Below are positions 53,574 through 62,400 of a stretch of DNA of 64,000 nt, piece by piece. Numbering within the stretch: the stretch's first letter is position 1; each line of letters begins with the position of its first letter. The notes beneath the pieces were generated by a model. The model made no database searches and was not told the origin of the DNA. It saw nothing but the letters and a program-made list of their open reading frames with translations. The DNA comes from Rikenellaceae bacterium (GTDB taxonomy: Bacteria > Bacteroidota > Bacteroidia > Bacteroidales > Rikenellaceae): assembly GCA_015060065.1 (NCBI GenBank), contig SUZF01000001.1, forward strand, positions 88,837-152,836, in the 5' to 3' direction. Both the position numbers and the translations under genes were made by a program.

Positions 53574-54893
53574 CTATTTTTTCTTTGGAATCCAATACTC
53601 GATACGATGACCTACCGATGCATAGAATATGAGATAGATGAAACAGGGTACCAACACCCAATATCCCATTCTCAAATCGAAATTATCGGCTACCCAGCCA
53701 TAAATAAGTGGCAGGAATGCGTTTCCGCAAAGACCCATAACGAGGAACGACGAACCCAGATTGGTGTATTTACCCAGATTACGTATCGCAAGGGGCCATA
53801 TTCCGGCAAAAATCAGCGAATTGGGCAATCCCAACAAGATAAGGAACCACAGCGAGATATCGGTCTGCATACCGAACAACTCCACATTACCACTTGTAAA
53901 GATTACGCACAATGACAACACAAAACCTGTAACGGCACATGTCAACAAAGCTTTCTGCTGCTTCACATACTTTGGTATAAGAACGATACCGCACAAATAA
54001 CCGATAAGGATACAAGCCAATGTCAGCGATGGCAAAATCTTCGCCTCATCGAGCGTTGCCCCCATGCTCTCGGCATAGCGTATGCTGGTATCGACAGAGA
54101 TAACCTGCGAGCCTGTATGGCAGAACATTGCCAACGCCCCCAAAATGAGATATGGATAGGCAAAGATGCTCTTGCGCTCACCACCATCGCCCGCCTCGGC
54201 CTTGTTAAGTGACTTGGGGTCGATATTTGGTATTGACGACTTATAGAAAACAAAACCAAAGACAAAAAGCAAAACTGCCAAGCAAAGATATGGAGGAATG
54301 ACATTCAAAATCATCTCATCCAGAGCCTGCTCCTTTGCCGCTCCAACCAACTCTCCACTCTTCACCAGAGCCATTGTCGTCTTGTCCGCCTCGCGTATAA
54401 CCAACGCCGAAAAGATTAGAGGAGAGACGATGCCCGCAAACTTATTGCAGATGCCCATAATACTGATGCGTCGTGCAGCACTCTCGATAGGGCCGATAAT
54501 TGTAACGAAAGGATTTGCCGCTGTCTGCAAAATAGCCAAGCCCACACCAAACGAGAACAAGCCGGCAAGAAAGAGGGCATAAGTGCGTGTCAAGGCAGCC
54601 GGAACAAACAGTAAGGCTCCAACAGCCATAACCCACAGACCACACTCCACACCTCGCTTGAAGCCAATCTTATTGAGCAGTATAGAGGCGGGAATCGACA
54701 TCACAAGGTAGGCGATATAGAAGGCAAAGGCCACCAGATAGCCCAGCACCTCGTTATGAAGATCGCACGCAACCTTAAAATAGGGAATGAGAATTGAATT
54801 TACCCACGACACAAAGCCGAAGATAAAATAGAGGCAACCGCACATGAAGAGCGATACCAGATAACTTGATTTTGAGTTACTATTCATTGACAT
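53574..54893 (-). CDS. nagP: MFS sugar permease, NagP/FucP type
   Basis: A 439-residue transporter with 12 membrane helices of the fucose:H+ symporter family. It shows FIFGFVSWVNSILIPYFK near the start, ILQTAANPFVTIIGP and GICNKFAGIVSPLIFSALV (typical of the GGP family), LVMGLCGNAFLPLIYGWVAD at the end. Its place at the head of nagA-nagB points to N-acetylglucosamine uptake. No GlcNAc kinase gene is adjacent; one must exist elsewhere to feed NagA. Confidence 0.88.
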   Translation of the reverse strand: MSMNSNSKSSYLVSLFMCGCLYFIFGFVSWVNSILIPYFKVACDLHNEVLGYLVAFAFYIAYLVMSIPASILLNKIGFKRGVECGLWVMAVGALLFVPAALTRTYALFLAGLFSFGVGLAILQTAANPFVTIIGPIESAARRISIMGICNKFAGIVSPLIFSALVIREADKTTMALVKSGELVGAAKEQALDEMILNVIPPYLCLAVLLFVFGFVFYKSSIPNIDPKSLNKAEAGDGGERKSIFAYPYLILGALAMFCHTGSQVISVDTSIRYAESMGATLDEAKILPSLTLACILIGYLCGIVLIPKYVKQQKALLTCAVTGFVLSLCVIFTSGNVELFGMQTDISLWFLILLGLPNSLIFAGIWPLAIRNLGKYTNLGSSFLVMGLCGNAFLPLIYGWVADNFDLRMGYWVLVPCFIYLIFYASVGHRIEYWIPKKK

Positions 54894-55002
54894 ATTAGGT
54901 TAGTTTTTGTGTTCTCTTTCTACTTCGGCAATAGTCGCCAACATCTCGCCACACTTCTCCTCGATTGTATGCCCCTCGTCGCAAAGTAAGTAGCAACAAA
55001 TG

Positions 55003-55599
55003 TCAAAACAGTTCCAACTGTCCGATTTCGTGATTGAAGGTGACTCGGTGGTAGGGCGAGAGTCCATATTCGCGCACCGCAAGTCGATGTTCGCGAGTCG
55101 GGTATCCCTTATTTTTCGCCCATCCGTACATCGGGTACTCCTCCGCGAGTCGCATCATATACTCGTCGCGGTGGGTCTTTGCCAGAACCGATGCCGCAGC
55201 GATATCGGCATACTTACCGTCGCCCTTGATGACACAGGTGTATGGGATATCGAGCGTGGTACGGAAGCGGTTGCCGTCGATAGCAAGAAATCCGGGGCGG
55301 GGGTTAAGTTGCTCCACCGCCAGCGACATACCCTCAAACGAGGCGTTGAGGATATTTATCTCGTCGATACGCGCTGCCGTAATCTCCTGCACCGCCCATG
55401 CCACAGCCTCGCGCTCGATAATCTCGCGCAGAAGGTTGCGGTTACGCTCGGTCATCTGCTTCGAGTCGTTGAGCAACGGATGATGAAAGTCGGGGGGAAG
55501 AATCACCGCAGCGGCAAAGACACTGCCCGCGAGGCACCCGCGCCCCGCCTCATCACACCCCGCCTCCAAAAGGTCGGTCTGGAAAAAATTCTCTAACAT
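55003..55599 (-). CDS. rnhB: Ribonuclease HII
   Basis: Removes ribonucleotides and RNA primers from DNA-RNA hybrids. The 198-residue protein has the GCDEAGRGCLAGSVFAAAVIL motif (first Asp-Glu pair), LNDSKQMTERNRNLL, YTCVIKGDGKYADIAAASVLAKTHRDEYM and MYGWAKNKGYPTREHRLAVREYG. The start MLENFFQTDLLEAG was taken; a longer frame crosses the divergent promoter. It is divergent from the membrane protein gene at 55699. Confidence 0.94.
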   Translation of the reverse strand: MLENFFQTDLLEAGCDEAGRGCLAGSVFAAAVILPPDFHHPLLNDSKQMTERNRNLLREIIEREAVAWAVQEITAARIDEINILNASFEGMSLAVEQLNPRPGFLAIDGNRFRTTLDIPYTCVIKGDGKYADIAAASVLAKTHRDEYMMRLAEEYPMYGWAKNKGYPTREHRLAVREYGLSPYHRVTFNHEIGQLELF

Positions 55600-55686
55600 A
55601 GCGTAAAGGTATAACAAATTTTTCGTTTTTTGCCGCCTTGGGCAATCAAAAAATATCGTCGGCAGAGTCATTACTACAAATTTTAC

Positions 55687-55694
55687 TATCTTTG
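55687..55694 (+). promoter_or_regulatory. -7 box immediately before the membrane protein start
   Basis: TATCTTTG fits TAnnTTTG. It ends only 4 bases before the ATG at 55699, so the transcript would begin at or next to the start codon. No clear -33 box is visible 19-20 bp upstream. Confidence 0.45.
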
Positions 55695-55698
55695 CGTT

Positions 55699-56682
55699 AT
55701 GCAAATCTCGATTATCAGACAAACTCCCGCGGCATCGATACTGCTGATGCTTCTGCTGGTGGCGATGACCTTTACCCGATTCGCCATTGCTCCCTACGGG
55801 GATGAACTCATCGTGGGCGTGGCGGCTCCGCTCGGCTCGTGGTGCGATATGTTCCAAGCCCACTACCCCGTCTGGGGAGGTCTGCTCTCTGCTCTGATAG
55901 TCGTAATGATTGCCACCAAACTCGGCAGGATGACCTCGGCACTTGGGTTATATCATGTTCGGACAACCATCTCGATTCCGCTCTACGTGATTATCGCATG
56001 CGGAATCTTCATCCCCACCGCATCGCTATCCGTGATTGTCGCCACATACTTCGTGATGCAGATGCTGCGCCACCTCTGCGGTGTATATGTCAGGGGCACC
56101 GACCTCAACTACGCTTTCTATGCTGGTCTTTGCATCGGCTTTGCACCCCTGTTCTACGCCCCCACCGCAATATTTACCCTCCTGTTGCCTATTGCGATAT
56201 TGATGTTTGGTCTTTCGTGGCGAGAGGTTACGGTGATGATTGCAGGCGCACTCCTTCCGCTACTTGCCACCGCCTATATCGGCTGGCTGTGCGGTTACGA
56301 ATTTACCGCTCCCATCATCGCGCTGGTTGATGCAATAACAACCCCCAGCAACTACACCCTATGGGAATCGGAGTCGGTCGTTGCGCTGACATTGATGGGA
56401 TTTATTCTCTTTGTGGTCATCTGTGGTATTGCCTCCTTTGTCGCCGACAAACACTCACTTGCCGTGCGACCGCGCACAATTATGACGTTCCAAATCATCA
56501 CACTGCTTATCGCCTGCGCGGCCTTTGCTCTCCCGTCAGCTACAACGGGCCTGTTCTTTGCCTTTGCACTCCCCGCAGCAAGCCTGATACCCATTGCTCT
56601 GATTCGCCTGCGCGACCTTGCGAGCAATCTCACTCTTCTCACGCTGCTGGTGTTGGTTATTCTCCATCTGTTTATTGCCTAA
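55699..56682 (+). CDS. Polytopic membrane protein (DUF6427-like)
   Basis: A 327-residue integral membrane protein with about 9-10 hydrophobic helices and hardly any soluble domain. Distinctive segments are FAIAPYGDELIVG, TYFVMQMLRHLCGVY and NYAFYAGLCIGFAPLFYAPTAIF. The layout resembles the DUF6427 family of Bacteroidota, but this is a tentative match. No function can be given. The start MQISIIRQTPAAS was chosen because the frame before it is not membrane-like and a -7 box ends just upstream. It is divergent from rnhB. Confidence 0.75.
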   Translation: MQISIIRQTPAASILLMLLLVAMTFTRFAIAPYGDELIVGVAAPLGSWCDMFQAHYPVWGGLLSALIVVMIATKLGRMTSALGLYHVRTTISIPLYVIIACGIFIPTASLSVIVATYFVMQMLRHLCGVYVRGTDLNYAFYAGLCIGFAPLFYAPTAIFTLLLPIAILMFGLSWREVTVMIAGALLPLLATAYIGWLCGYEFTAPIIALVDAITTPSNYTLWESESVVALTLMGFILFVVICGIASFVADKHSLAVRPRTIMTFQIITLLIACAAFALPSATTGLFFAFALPAASLIPIALIRLRDLASNLTLLTLLVLVILHLFIA

Positions 56683-56748
56683 AAAATAGTCCAAAAAGGC
56701 GCGGTTACACACCAAAAGAGTGTTTTTGACAATAAATACAATATTTTC

Positions 56749-56779
56749 TTGTATTATTTAATATTATTTTATAAGTTTG
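56749..56779 (+). promoter_or_regulatory. Promoter of the AraC-type gene
   Basis: TTG at 56749-56751 and TAAGTTTG at 56772-56779, spacing 20 bp. The predicted leader is about 33 bases. The region is very AT-rich. Confidence 0.6.
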
Positions 56780-56818
56780 CCACCCGAACAGAGCAAATAA
56801 ACTTATACATATAATATT

Positions 56819-57771
56819 ATGCCAACCATTCAGACCAATCAACAACCTCAACCACAGATTGTGAAATTTGTGGATTCTTCCTCGTCAAACATCGGGTCGA
56901 TATCCCTTTCGCGCTACGCTATCGGCTATGTTTTGCACGGCACCAAGAACATATACTATGGTGACAAATGCTATCCGGTATGCCGTGGCGAGATGTTCTA
57001 TATGGGTATTGGACATCACCACGTGGAGAATGTCGGCGAGGAGGATTGTCCCTTTGAGGAGATTGTGTTCTACTACACACCGCAAGTCTGCAACATATCC
57101 TCTCGCATTTGAGCATAACCTATGGCGTGCGCTTCACAAACAACCACACCTGTGAGTGGTGTCGCTCGCGCAATCACGTAACGATGCCTGCGTGGAGTGC
57201 AGCAAAGAGTTTCTTTGTGAATGCCAACAGCTACCTGCGCGAGGAGTTGTTCCGTCACGACGAGACCGCCGAGAATATAAAACTCACAGAGTTGCTCTAT
57301 CTGATAATCTCACACGGAGATTGCTGTTTGAAGAATAAACTGCTACGCAATATGGATGTTGCCGGAGGCAACTTTGAGCAGATTGTCTATAACCACATGT
57401 TCAAGGACATCTCCATCGAACAACTCTCCGAGATTTGCAATCGGTCGCTCACGTCGTTCAAAAAGGAGTTCAAGCGACACTTCGAGATGCCTCCGCACAA
57501 GTGGTATATACGCCAACGCCTGATGCACTCGCGGCTGTTGTTGATTTCGACCAACAAATCTGTCTCGGAGATTGGCCACGAATGTGCTTTTCCAAACACC
57601 TCGCACTTCATAAAACTCTTCAAGAAGGAGTATTCGATAACCCCATCGGTTTATCGCAGTCGGTATGCCACAACCGCACAGCAAAGCGAAGCCCACACCG
57701 CCACAAACCACGAATACGCCACCACCGAGGCAAATATCGCAGAGAGCCAGCCGATGGCTGTAAATAATTAA
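56819..57771 (+). pseudogene. AraC-family regulator split by a frameshift
   Basis: Two overlapping frames make one regulator. The first (56819-57112) encodes a cupin-like sensor domain (SRYAIGYVLHGTKNIYYGDK, VCRGEMFYMGIGHHHVENVG) and ends EIVFYYTP followed by a wrong-frame tail. The second frame, open from upstream of 57085, continues QHILSHLSITYGVRF and then a DNA-binding domain with two helix-turn-helix motifs (IEQLSEICNRSLTSFKKEFKRHF and VSEIGHECAFPNTSHFIKLFKKE). The junction is near 57080-57088; loss of one base there would explain it. The DNA-binding half could still be translated from an internal start. Either a real null mutation or a sequencing error. Confidence 0.8.
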
Positions 57772-57859
57772 AATTTTACAAACAGGGTGGCATTATTAAA
57801 AATTTTAATTATAAATTTCAACAAAAAAGTAGGTTTTTGATAAAAATTTCGAAGAAAAG

Positions 57860-57890
57860 TTTGTTTTTTAATAAAAAACGCTTACTTTTG
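57860..57890 (+). promoter_or_regulatory. Consensus promoter of candidate sRNA
   Basis: TTTG at 57860-57863 and TACTTTTG at 57883-57890 with exactly 19 bp between. It has the same -7 sequence and spacing as the glpD promoter. The start is predicted at about 57897. Confidence 0.75.
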
Positions 57891-57896
57891 TAGTAC

Positions 57897-57985
57897 AAAC
57901 ATGGGATTCTCCCATTTCTCATTAACCTAACTAACCTAACCCGGGTCCGAGTGTCGTGAGACACGTCGGACCCCTTCTTTTATAC
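57897..57985 (+). ncRNA. Candidate small RNA with two hairpins
   Basis: A compact unit of about 85 bases behind a consensus promoter. Hairpin 1 is ATGGGA-ttc-TCCCAT (57901-57915). A single-stranded C/A/T-rich spacer with repeated CCTAACTAACCTAACC follows. Hairpin 2 is GGGTCCGA and GTGT pairing with ACAC and TCGGACCC (57943-57973), ending in CTTCTTTTAT, a Rho-independent terminator. A 9-codon frame (57901-57930, MGFSHFSLT) lies inside. mscS has its own promoter 80 bases further on, so an independent RNA is more likely than an attenuator. Confidence 0.6.
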
Positions 57986-58020
57986 ATCCTGCTTCGGCAT
58001 GTAGGGAGCCATTGGCTATT

Positions 58021-58048
58021 TTAATTGAGAATTGAGAATTGAGAATTA
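58021..58048. repeat. 7-bp-period AATT repeat (GAATTGA type)
   Basis: Three to four steps of AATTGAG with a 7-base period, between the candidate sRNA and the mscS promoter. It is the fourth tract of this kind in the window and the only one not next to a stop codon. Confidence 0.75.
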
Positions 58049-58066
58049 CTTTCCGGGAAAAATTCT

Positions 58067-58074
58067 TACCTTTG
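58067..58074 (+). promoter_or_regulatory. -7 box of mscS
   Basis: TACCTTTG fits TAnnTTTG, with a start near 58081 and a 25-base leader. No clear -33 element. Confidence 0.5.
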
Positions 58075-58105
58075 CGAATATGTTAAACCACAAAAAACAG
58101 AAGAT

Positions 58106-59020
58106 ATGATTCCTTTATTTACCCAAACGGACACCATCAACAACCTCATCCAACCCGACAGCGTTCAGAAGGCTCAATTTGTCGAGGCGGTAACCAAAAT
58201 TGCAAACACAGACTATCGCCAACTGCTTATAGACTTGGCTAACGAGGCTATGTGGATAGGGCTGAAAATCGTGCTTGCCCTGCTTGTTTGGTGGGTGGGT
58301 CGTTGGCTTATCCGCAAGGTCTTGGTCATGCTCGAAAAACTCTTCTTGCGCAAGAACATCGAATCCTCTCTGCGCTTATTCCTGCATAATTTGGTCAATA
58401 CGGTGCTTGTGCTGCTACTTATCCTGACGGTTGTGCAGATGCTCGGAGTGAATGTAACCTCGATACTTGCCCTCTTTGCCTCGGCAACATTGGCAATAGG
58501 TATGGCATTGAGCGGAACGATGCAGAACTTTGCGGGCGGAGTGATGATTCTCCTGCTCAAACCCTATCGCGTAGGCGACTACATCTCGGCACAGGGGCAG
58601 TCCGGCACCGTCAAGGAGATACAACTCTTCTCGACCTGCATCGAGACCCCCGACAAGCAGACCATCTATATCCCCAACTCGTCGATTTCTACCGCCATTA
58701 TCGACAACTACTCGACTTCCGACCTGCGTCGTGCCGACATTACGGTATCGATTGCATACGGAGATGATGTCGATGTTGCGCGAGCCGAGATTATGGCTCT
58801 TATCAAGGCCGACGAGCGCATCCTCACGGAGCCGGCTCCGGTGGTTATTGTCTCGGCTCTTGCCGAGAGTTCGGTGAATCTCGCAGTGCGAATGTGGGTC
58901 CGCAACGGCGACTACTGGGGCGTTATCGGCGATATGAACGAGCGCATCTATAAAGTCTTGCCGACCAAGGGCATCAACTTCCCCTTCCCGCAACTCGATG
59001 TACACGTACATAACGACTAA
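58106..59020 (+). CDS. mscS: Small-conductance mechanosensitive channel, MscS family
   Basis: A 304-residue inner-membrane protein that opens under osmotic tension. Three helices occupy about residues 45-150. The pore helix is recognisable by its Gly/Ala pattern in LALFASATLAIGMALSGTMQNFAGGVMILLLKPYRVGDYI, and the cytosolic beta domain follows (GTVKEIQLFSTCIETPDKQTIYIPNSSI). The length is close to E. coli MscS (286). It begins with a soluble N-terminal stretch of about 40 residues. A strong terminator follows. Confidence 0.93.
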   Translation: MIPLFTQTDTINNLIQPDSVQKAQFVEAVTKIANTDYRQLLIDLANEAMWIGLKIVLALLVWWVGRWLIRKVLVMLEKLFLRKNIESSLRLFLHNLVNTVLVLLLILTVVQMLGVNVTSILALFASATLAIGMALSGTMQNFAGGVMILLLKPYRVGDYISAQGQSGTVKEIQLFSTCIETPDKQTIYIPNSSISTAIIDNYSTSDLRRADITVSIAYGDDVDVARAEIMALIKADERILTEPAPVVIVSALAESSVNLAVRMWVRNGDYWGVIGDMNERIYKVLPTKGINFPFPQLDVHVHND

Positions 59021-59041
59021 TACGTGTCATTACAAGAAGCA

Positions 59042-59077
59042 GAGCGTGCCCAAAAACTTTTTGGACACGCTCTTTTT
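59042..59077 (+). terminator. Terminator of mscS
   Basis: GAGCGTG and CC pair with GG and CACGCTC (59042-59072) around AAAAACTTTTT, followed by five T. Confidence 0.8.
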
Positions 59078-59111
59078 GTTAGACGATTTCTTTCTGTATT
59101 GCCTGCAAGCC

Positions 59112-59327
59112 CTATAACAAGGTTACCAGCAACACTATCGCCACAATCAGTGCCACCACGACGGCAATCGTGCGATAGACCAACATTCGACATCCGCGAG
59201 GCATACGTATTCCACAGTAGGGGCAACGCTCCATACTTGCAGGCACTGGGACTCCACACTCCGGACAGATAACCGTCGGCTCGTTGTTGGGGTTGATATC
59301 ATTCGGAGAGGCCGTTTTTTCGCTCAT
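59112..59327 (-). CDS. Small zinc-ribbon membrane protein
   Basis: A 71-residue protein if started at MSEKTASPND; an ATG nine codons earlier lies upstream of the predicted transcription start. It holds one zinc ribbon (CPECGVPVPASMERCPYCG, two CxxC knuckles) followed by a single C-terminal transmembrane helix (TIAVVVALIVAIVLLVTLL). The arrangement suggests a tail-anchored protein with the ribbon in the cytosol. The function is unknown. A TATATTTG -7 box lies on the minus strand at 59356-59363. It converges on mscS. Confidence 0.75.
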   Translation of the reverse strand: MSEKTASPNDINPNNEPTVICPECGVPVPASMERCPYCGIRMPRGCRMLVYRTIAVVVALIVAIVLLVTLL

Positions 59328-59382
59328 ATTTTCGCTTATTTTTATATTTGACACACAAATATACTCAAAATTATTTTAATGT

Positions 59383-59413
59383 AAAAAAGGTCGCTCGAAG
59401 ATTTCGAGCGACC
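59383..59413 (-). terminator. Terminator of the modular lipoprotein gene
   Basis: A perfect 11-bp stem GGTCGCTCGAA / TTCGAGCGACC with a 3-base loop (59389-59413), followed on the minus strand by TTTTTT. It lies 25 bases after the stop. Confidence 0.85.
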
Positions 59414-59438
59414 AATTGTTGATTAAGGCGTCAGCCTA

Positions 59439-62400
59439 TTAGTTTGCGGGGTCGATGTACGAGCCTGCCTTCTGGTAGATGTAGTTCGCCATAACCTCAA
59501 ATCCCGCCTCGTTGGGGTGGCAACCCGACTCCTTGGGAATCACATCATAGGAGGCGTAAGGCGAAATTTCCTGCAAATCCACACACTTGTAACCATACTT
59601 GGTGCCGTAGTGCGAAGCAATCTTCAAGATAGCCTGACGAGTTCCTGCGTGAATCCAGTCGCCGATAACCATCACAACCTTGGCCTTGGGATGCTTGTTG
59701 TGCATCATCGAGAGGAGTTTTACATAAGCCTCTACAAACGAGGTATCGTTGAGGTCCAACAAACCGTCCCAAGTGGTTTTTGCATCCGCTGCTGCGAATA
59801 CGGCAGCCAACTCTGCATCGGTCGGACACATATCTTTGGTGTAGCTCGTAGCACCGTATGTCGGGTAGTTCGGATGAACAGCAATGCTCTTACCGCGGTT
59901 GCCTACATCGTTGGTACCTCCGTGCAGAATGATAACGTCAGGATTACCCATACCATCGTCGCGGAAACGCTCCACGAAGCAGTGACCGGCACCGTGGTCG
60001 GAAGCCAAATAGGTCTCATCCGTCGAGCGAGCCACAACGGTACCACTCCATGCGATATTCTTGTCGAGCATTGCGTTGCTCATATACTTGTAGATAAGTT
60101 TGTACCAATAGGTCTGCGAAGCCGATACGACGGTCGGATTGCTTGCAATGGGATAGAACTTCACATATCCCGACGGCATCCAGCCCTCGAAGGTCGAAAT
60201 CGAGTCTCCGATAATGCTGACGCGAGTCTTGGTAACCGAAGTCGAGGGACCGACATTTGCCGGAGCAGCCGTCGGTACGGGATAGCCGTCTGCATTTGCT
60301 ACCCACGAGCCACCTGCGTTCTTCAACTTGTTAAGCAGCGTGCCGTCGGTCATCTGCGAGATAGAGAGGGTCTCAACATTGGTTTCGCTGGTGGCTACCT
60401 CCTGTCCCTTCTTCTGACCTGTCAGGTAATAGACATTCGTAAAGTTATTGTTGTTGGATGCACCACTTGTTCTGCCATGCAAAGCACCATAATATTTGAT
60501 ATTTGTGTATTCAGAGATGGCTTTACCCTCCTCTATCGAGACCATATTTGCGAGGTCGAGGTTAGTATAGCAACGCACATAATCGGTTGTCTTGGTATAA
60601 CCGACAAGTCCTCCAAATCCGGCTGACGTGGCATCTTTCTTGTTGAACTTAATCTCACCTATCAACGCTACGCAGTCTGTAATCTTTGTATTATTTCCGG
60701 TAGTATTAGTCTGATTACAGCAACCTACAAGACCTCCCGATAGACCATAACTAGAACTGTTCTTATAAGCCACCGACAGATTTCCTTGGAATACACAACC
60801 ACTAATCTTTACATCAATAGAAGTGTTGTTCTTGCTGATGAGGTCACCAACAATACCTCCGACATAATTGTTTGCCGAAATATTTGTATAGCAAGCACAA
60901 TTCTCGATAACAGCAACAGAACCTTTGCTAGCAACAGTCTCCAACTTTCCGACAATACCTCCGGTACCATAATAAGAGGTAGATGTTGGGTTGTTTAAGA
61001 AGGCCTCTACACGAGAGTTGCTCGAAACAAGACATTTACTAATCGTACCACTCTGCATACGACCGGTAACTCCACCAATATATCCGTTCTTGCTTCGTAT
61101 CGGGGCATCAACCGTACACTCCGAAATCTCGGCGTCTTTACCCATAAATCCGGCAACACCTCCGACGTTATTCATTGTGGTATAGAGATCCGAGCCCTTT
61201 GCAAAGAGCGACTTCTTAACCGAGCCTCCTTCGAGGAACGAAACGATACCTCCGACATATTGTCCATTGGTAGAATTAACCGTACCGTAGTATGTTACCT
61301 CTGAAATTTCGCTATCAACAGCATATCCAACAATACCGCCAACCACAGCACTGGAATTTCTTGAATCGTAATCAGAGGTGTTCTTTGCTGTTGCAGCCGA
61401 CGAAACGGTACCCTCAAAAGAGACCTTCGAGATGGTCGTGTCGGTAGCCATACCTACCACACCACCGGTGTAGAGTTGAGCCGCTGCGGTAACGATAACC
61501 GTAGCACCGCTGATATTCAAATTCTTGATGGTTGCGCCCTCGGTTGTTCCGAAGATTCCCGTCGGAGAAGCATCCTCATTCGGGGTAACCTTGATATTCG
61601 AGATGGTGTTGTCGCGACCATCAAAAGAGCCTTTGAACGGAGTAATCGGAGTGAAGGTAACTCCATTCATGTTGATATCGTTTACCAAAGCGTAGTGTGC
61701 CACGGTAAAGTCCTCCTTATCGACAGTTACAACCGAGCCGTCACACAGACCCGCAAGTTTCACAAGGTCATTCGAACTCTTGATAAGGTAGGGATTACCC
61801 TCGGTACCCTCACCCTCGAAGGTATTTGCTGTGATAACCTGATTCTGCAACTCCGTGCGGTCGATAACGCGACAACGAATAGTAAAACCTTGACCCGGCT
61901 GGGTATAGGCCTCCGTTACAGACGGTTTTCCCGTTGCTGCCGTATGTCCATAACCAAGAGTAACACGCACTCCTGTAAGTTTATTGTCATTTATCCTTTT
62001 GGGGGAGGCTGCCCAATGGTTGAAGTTTTCGCCGACAGAACTCATTATTGCACTCGTTCCAGAGCGATAACCGGCCGTGGCAATCCAAACAACACTCTCG
62101 GTAGTAGGACAGATGTAGTAGTATCCGTATTTCATTGTATTCGAGCCGGTTGCCCAACGCAATGTGTAATAGTTGGCATTTATATAGCCCTTTACTGCAT
62201 TGGTGTCATCCATAACATATCCCGCAGGACAGGGGTCATTATCAACCTTCTTGCTTACAACATTTGCATCCTCGGAATACCACAACTTATCGCTATTGTC
62301 GTAGGGATGATAGACTTCTTTTGTACCATACCAAGTGTAGTAATTACCCGTTGTTGCCGTTGCTGCTGCCGTTGCATCAGCATAACGAACACAATAGAAA

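Noticed and set aside
54900..55082. A 60-codon frame between rnhB and nagP
   Set aside because: It overlaps the end of rnhB and shows no start region or domain. It reads as chance.
59112..59354. Longer start for the zinc-ribbon protein (ATG at 59354)
   Set aside because: The TATATTTG -7 box at 59356-59363 would place the transcript start inside or after that ATG, so the second Met at 59327 is preferred.
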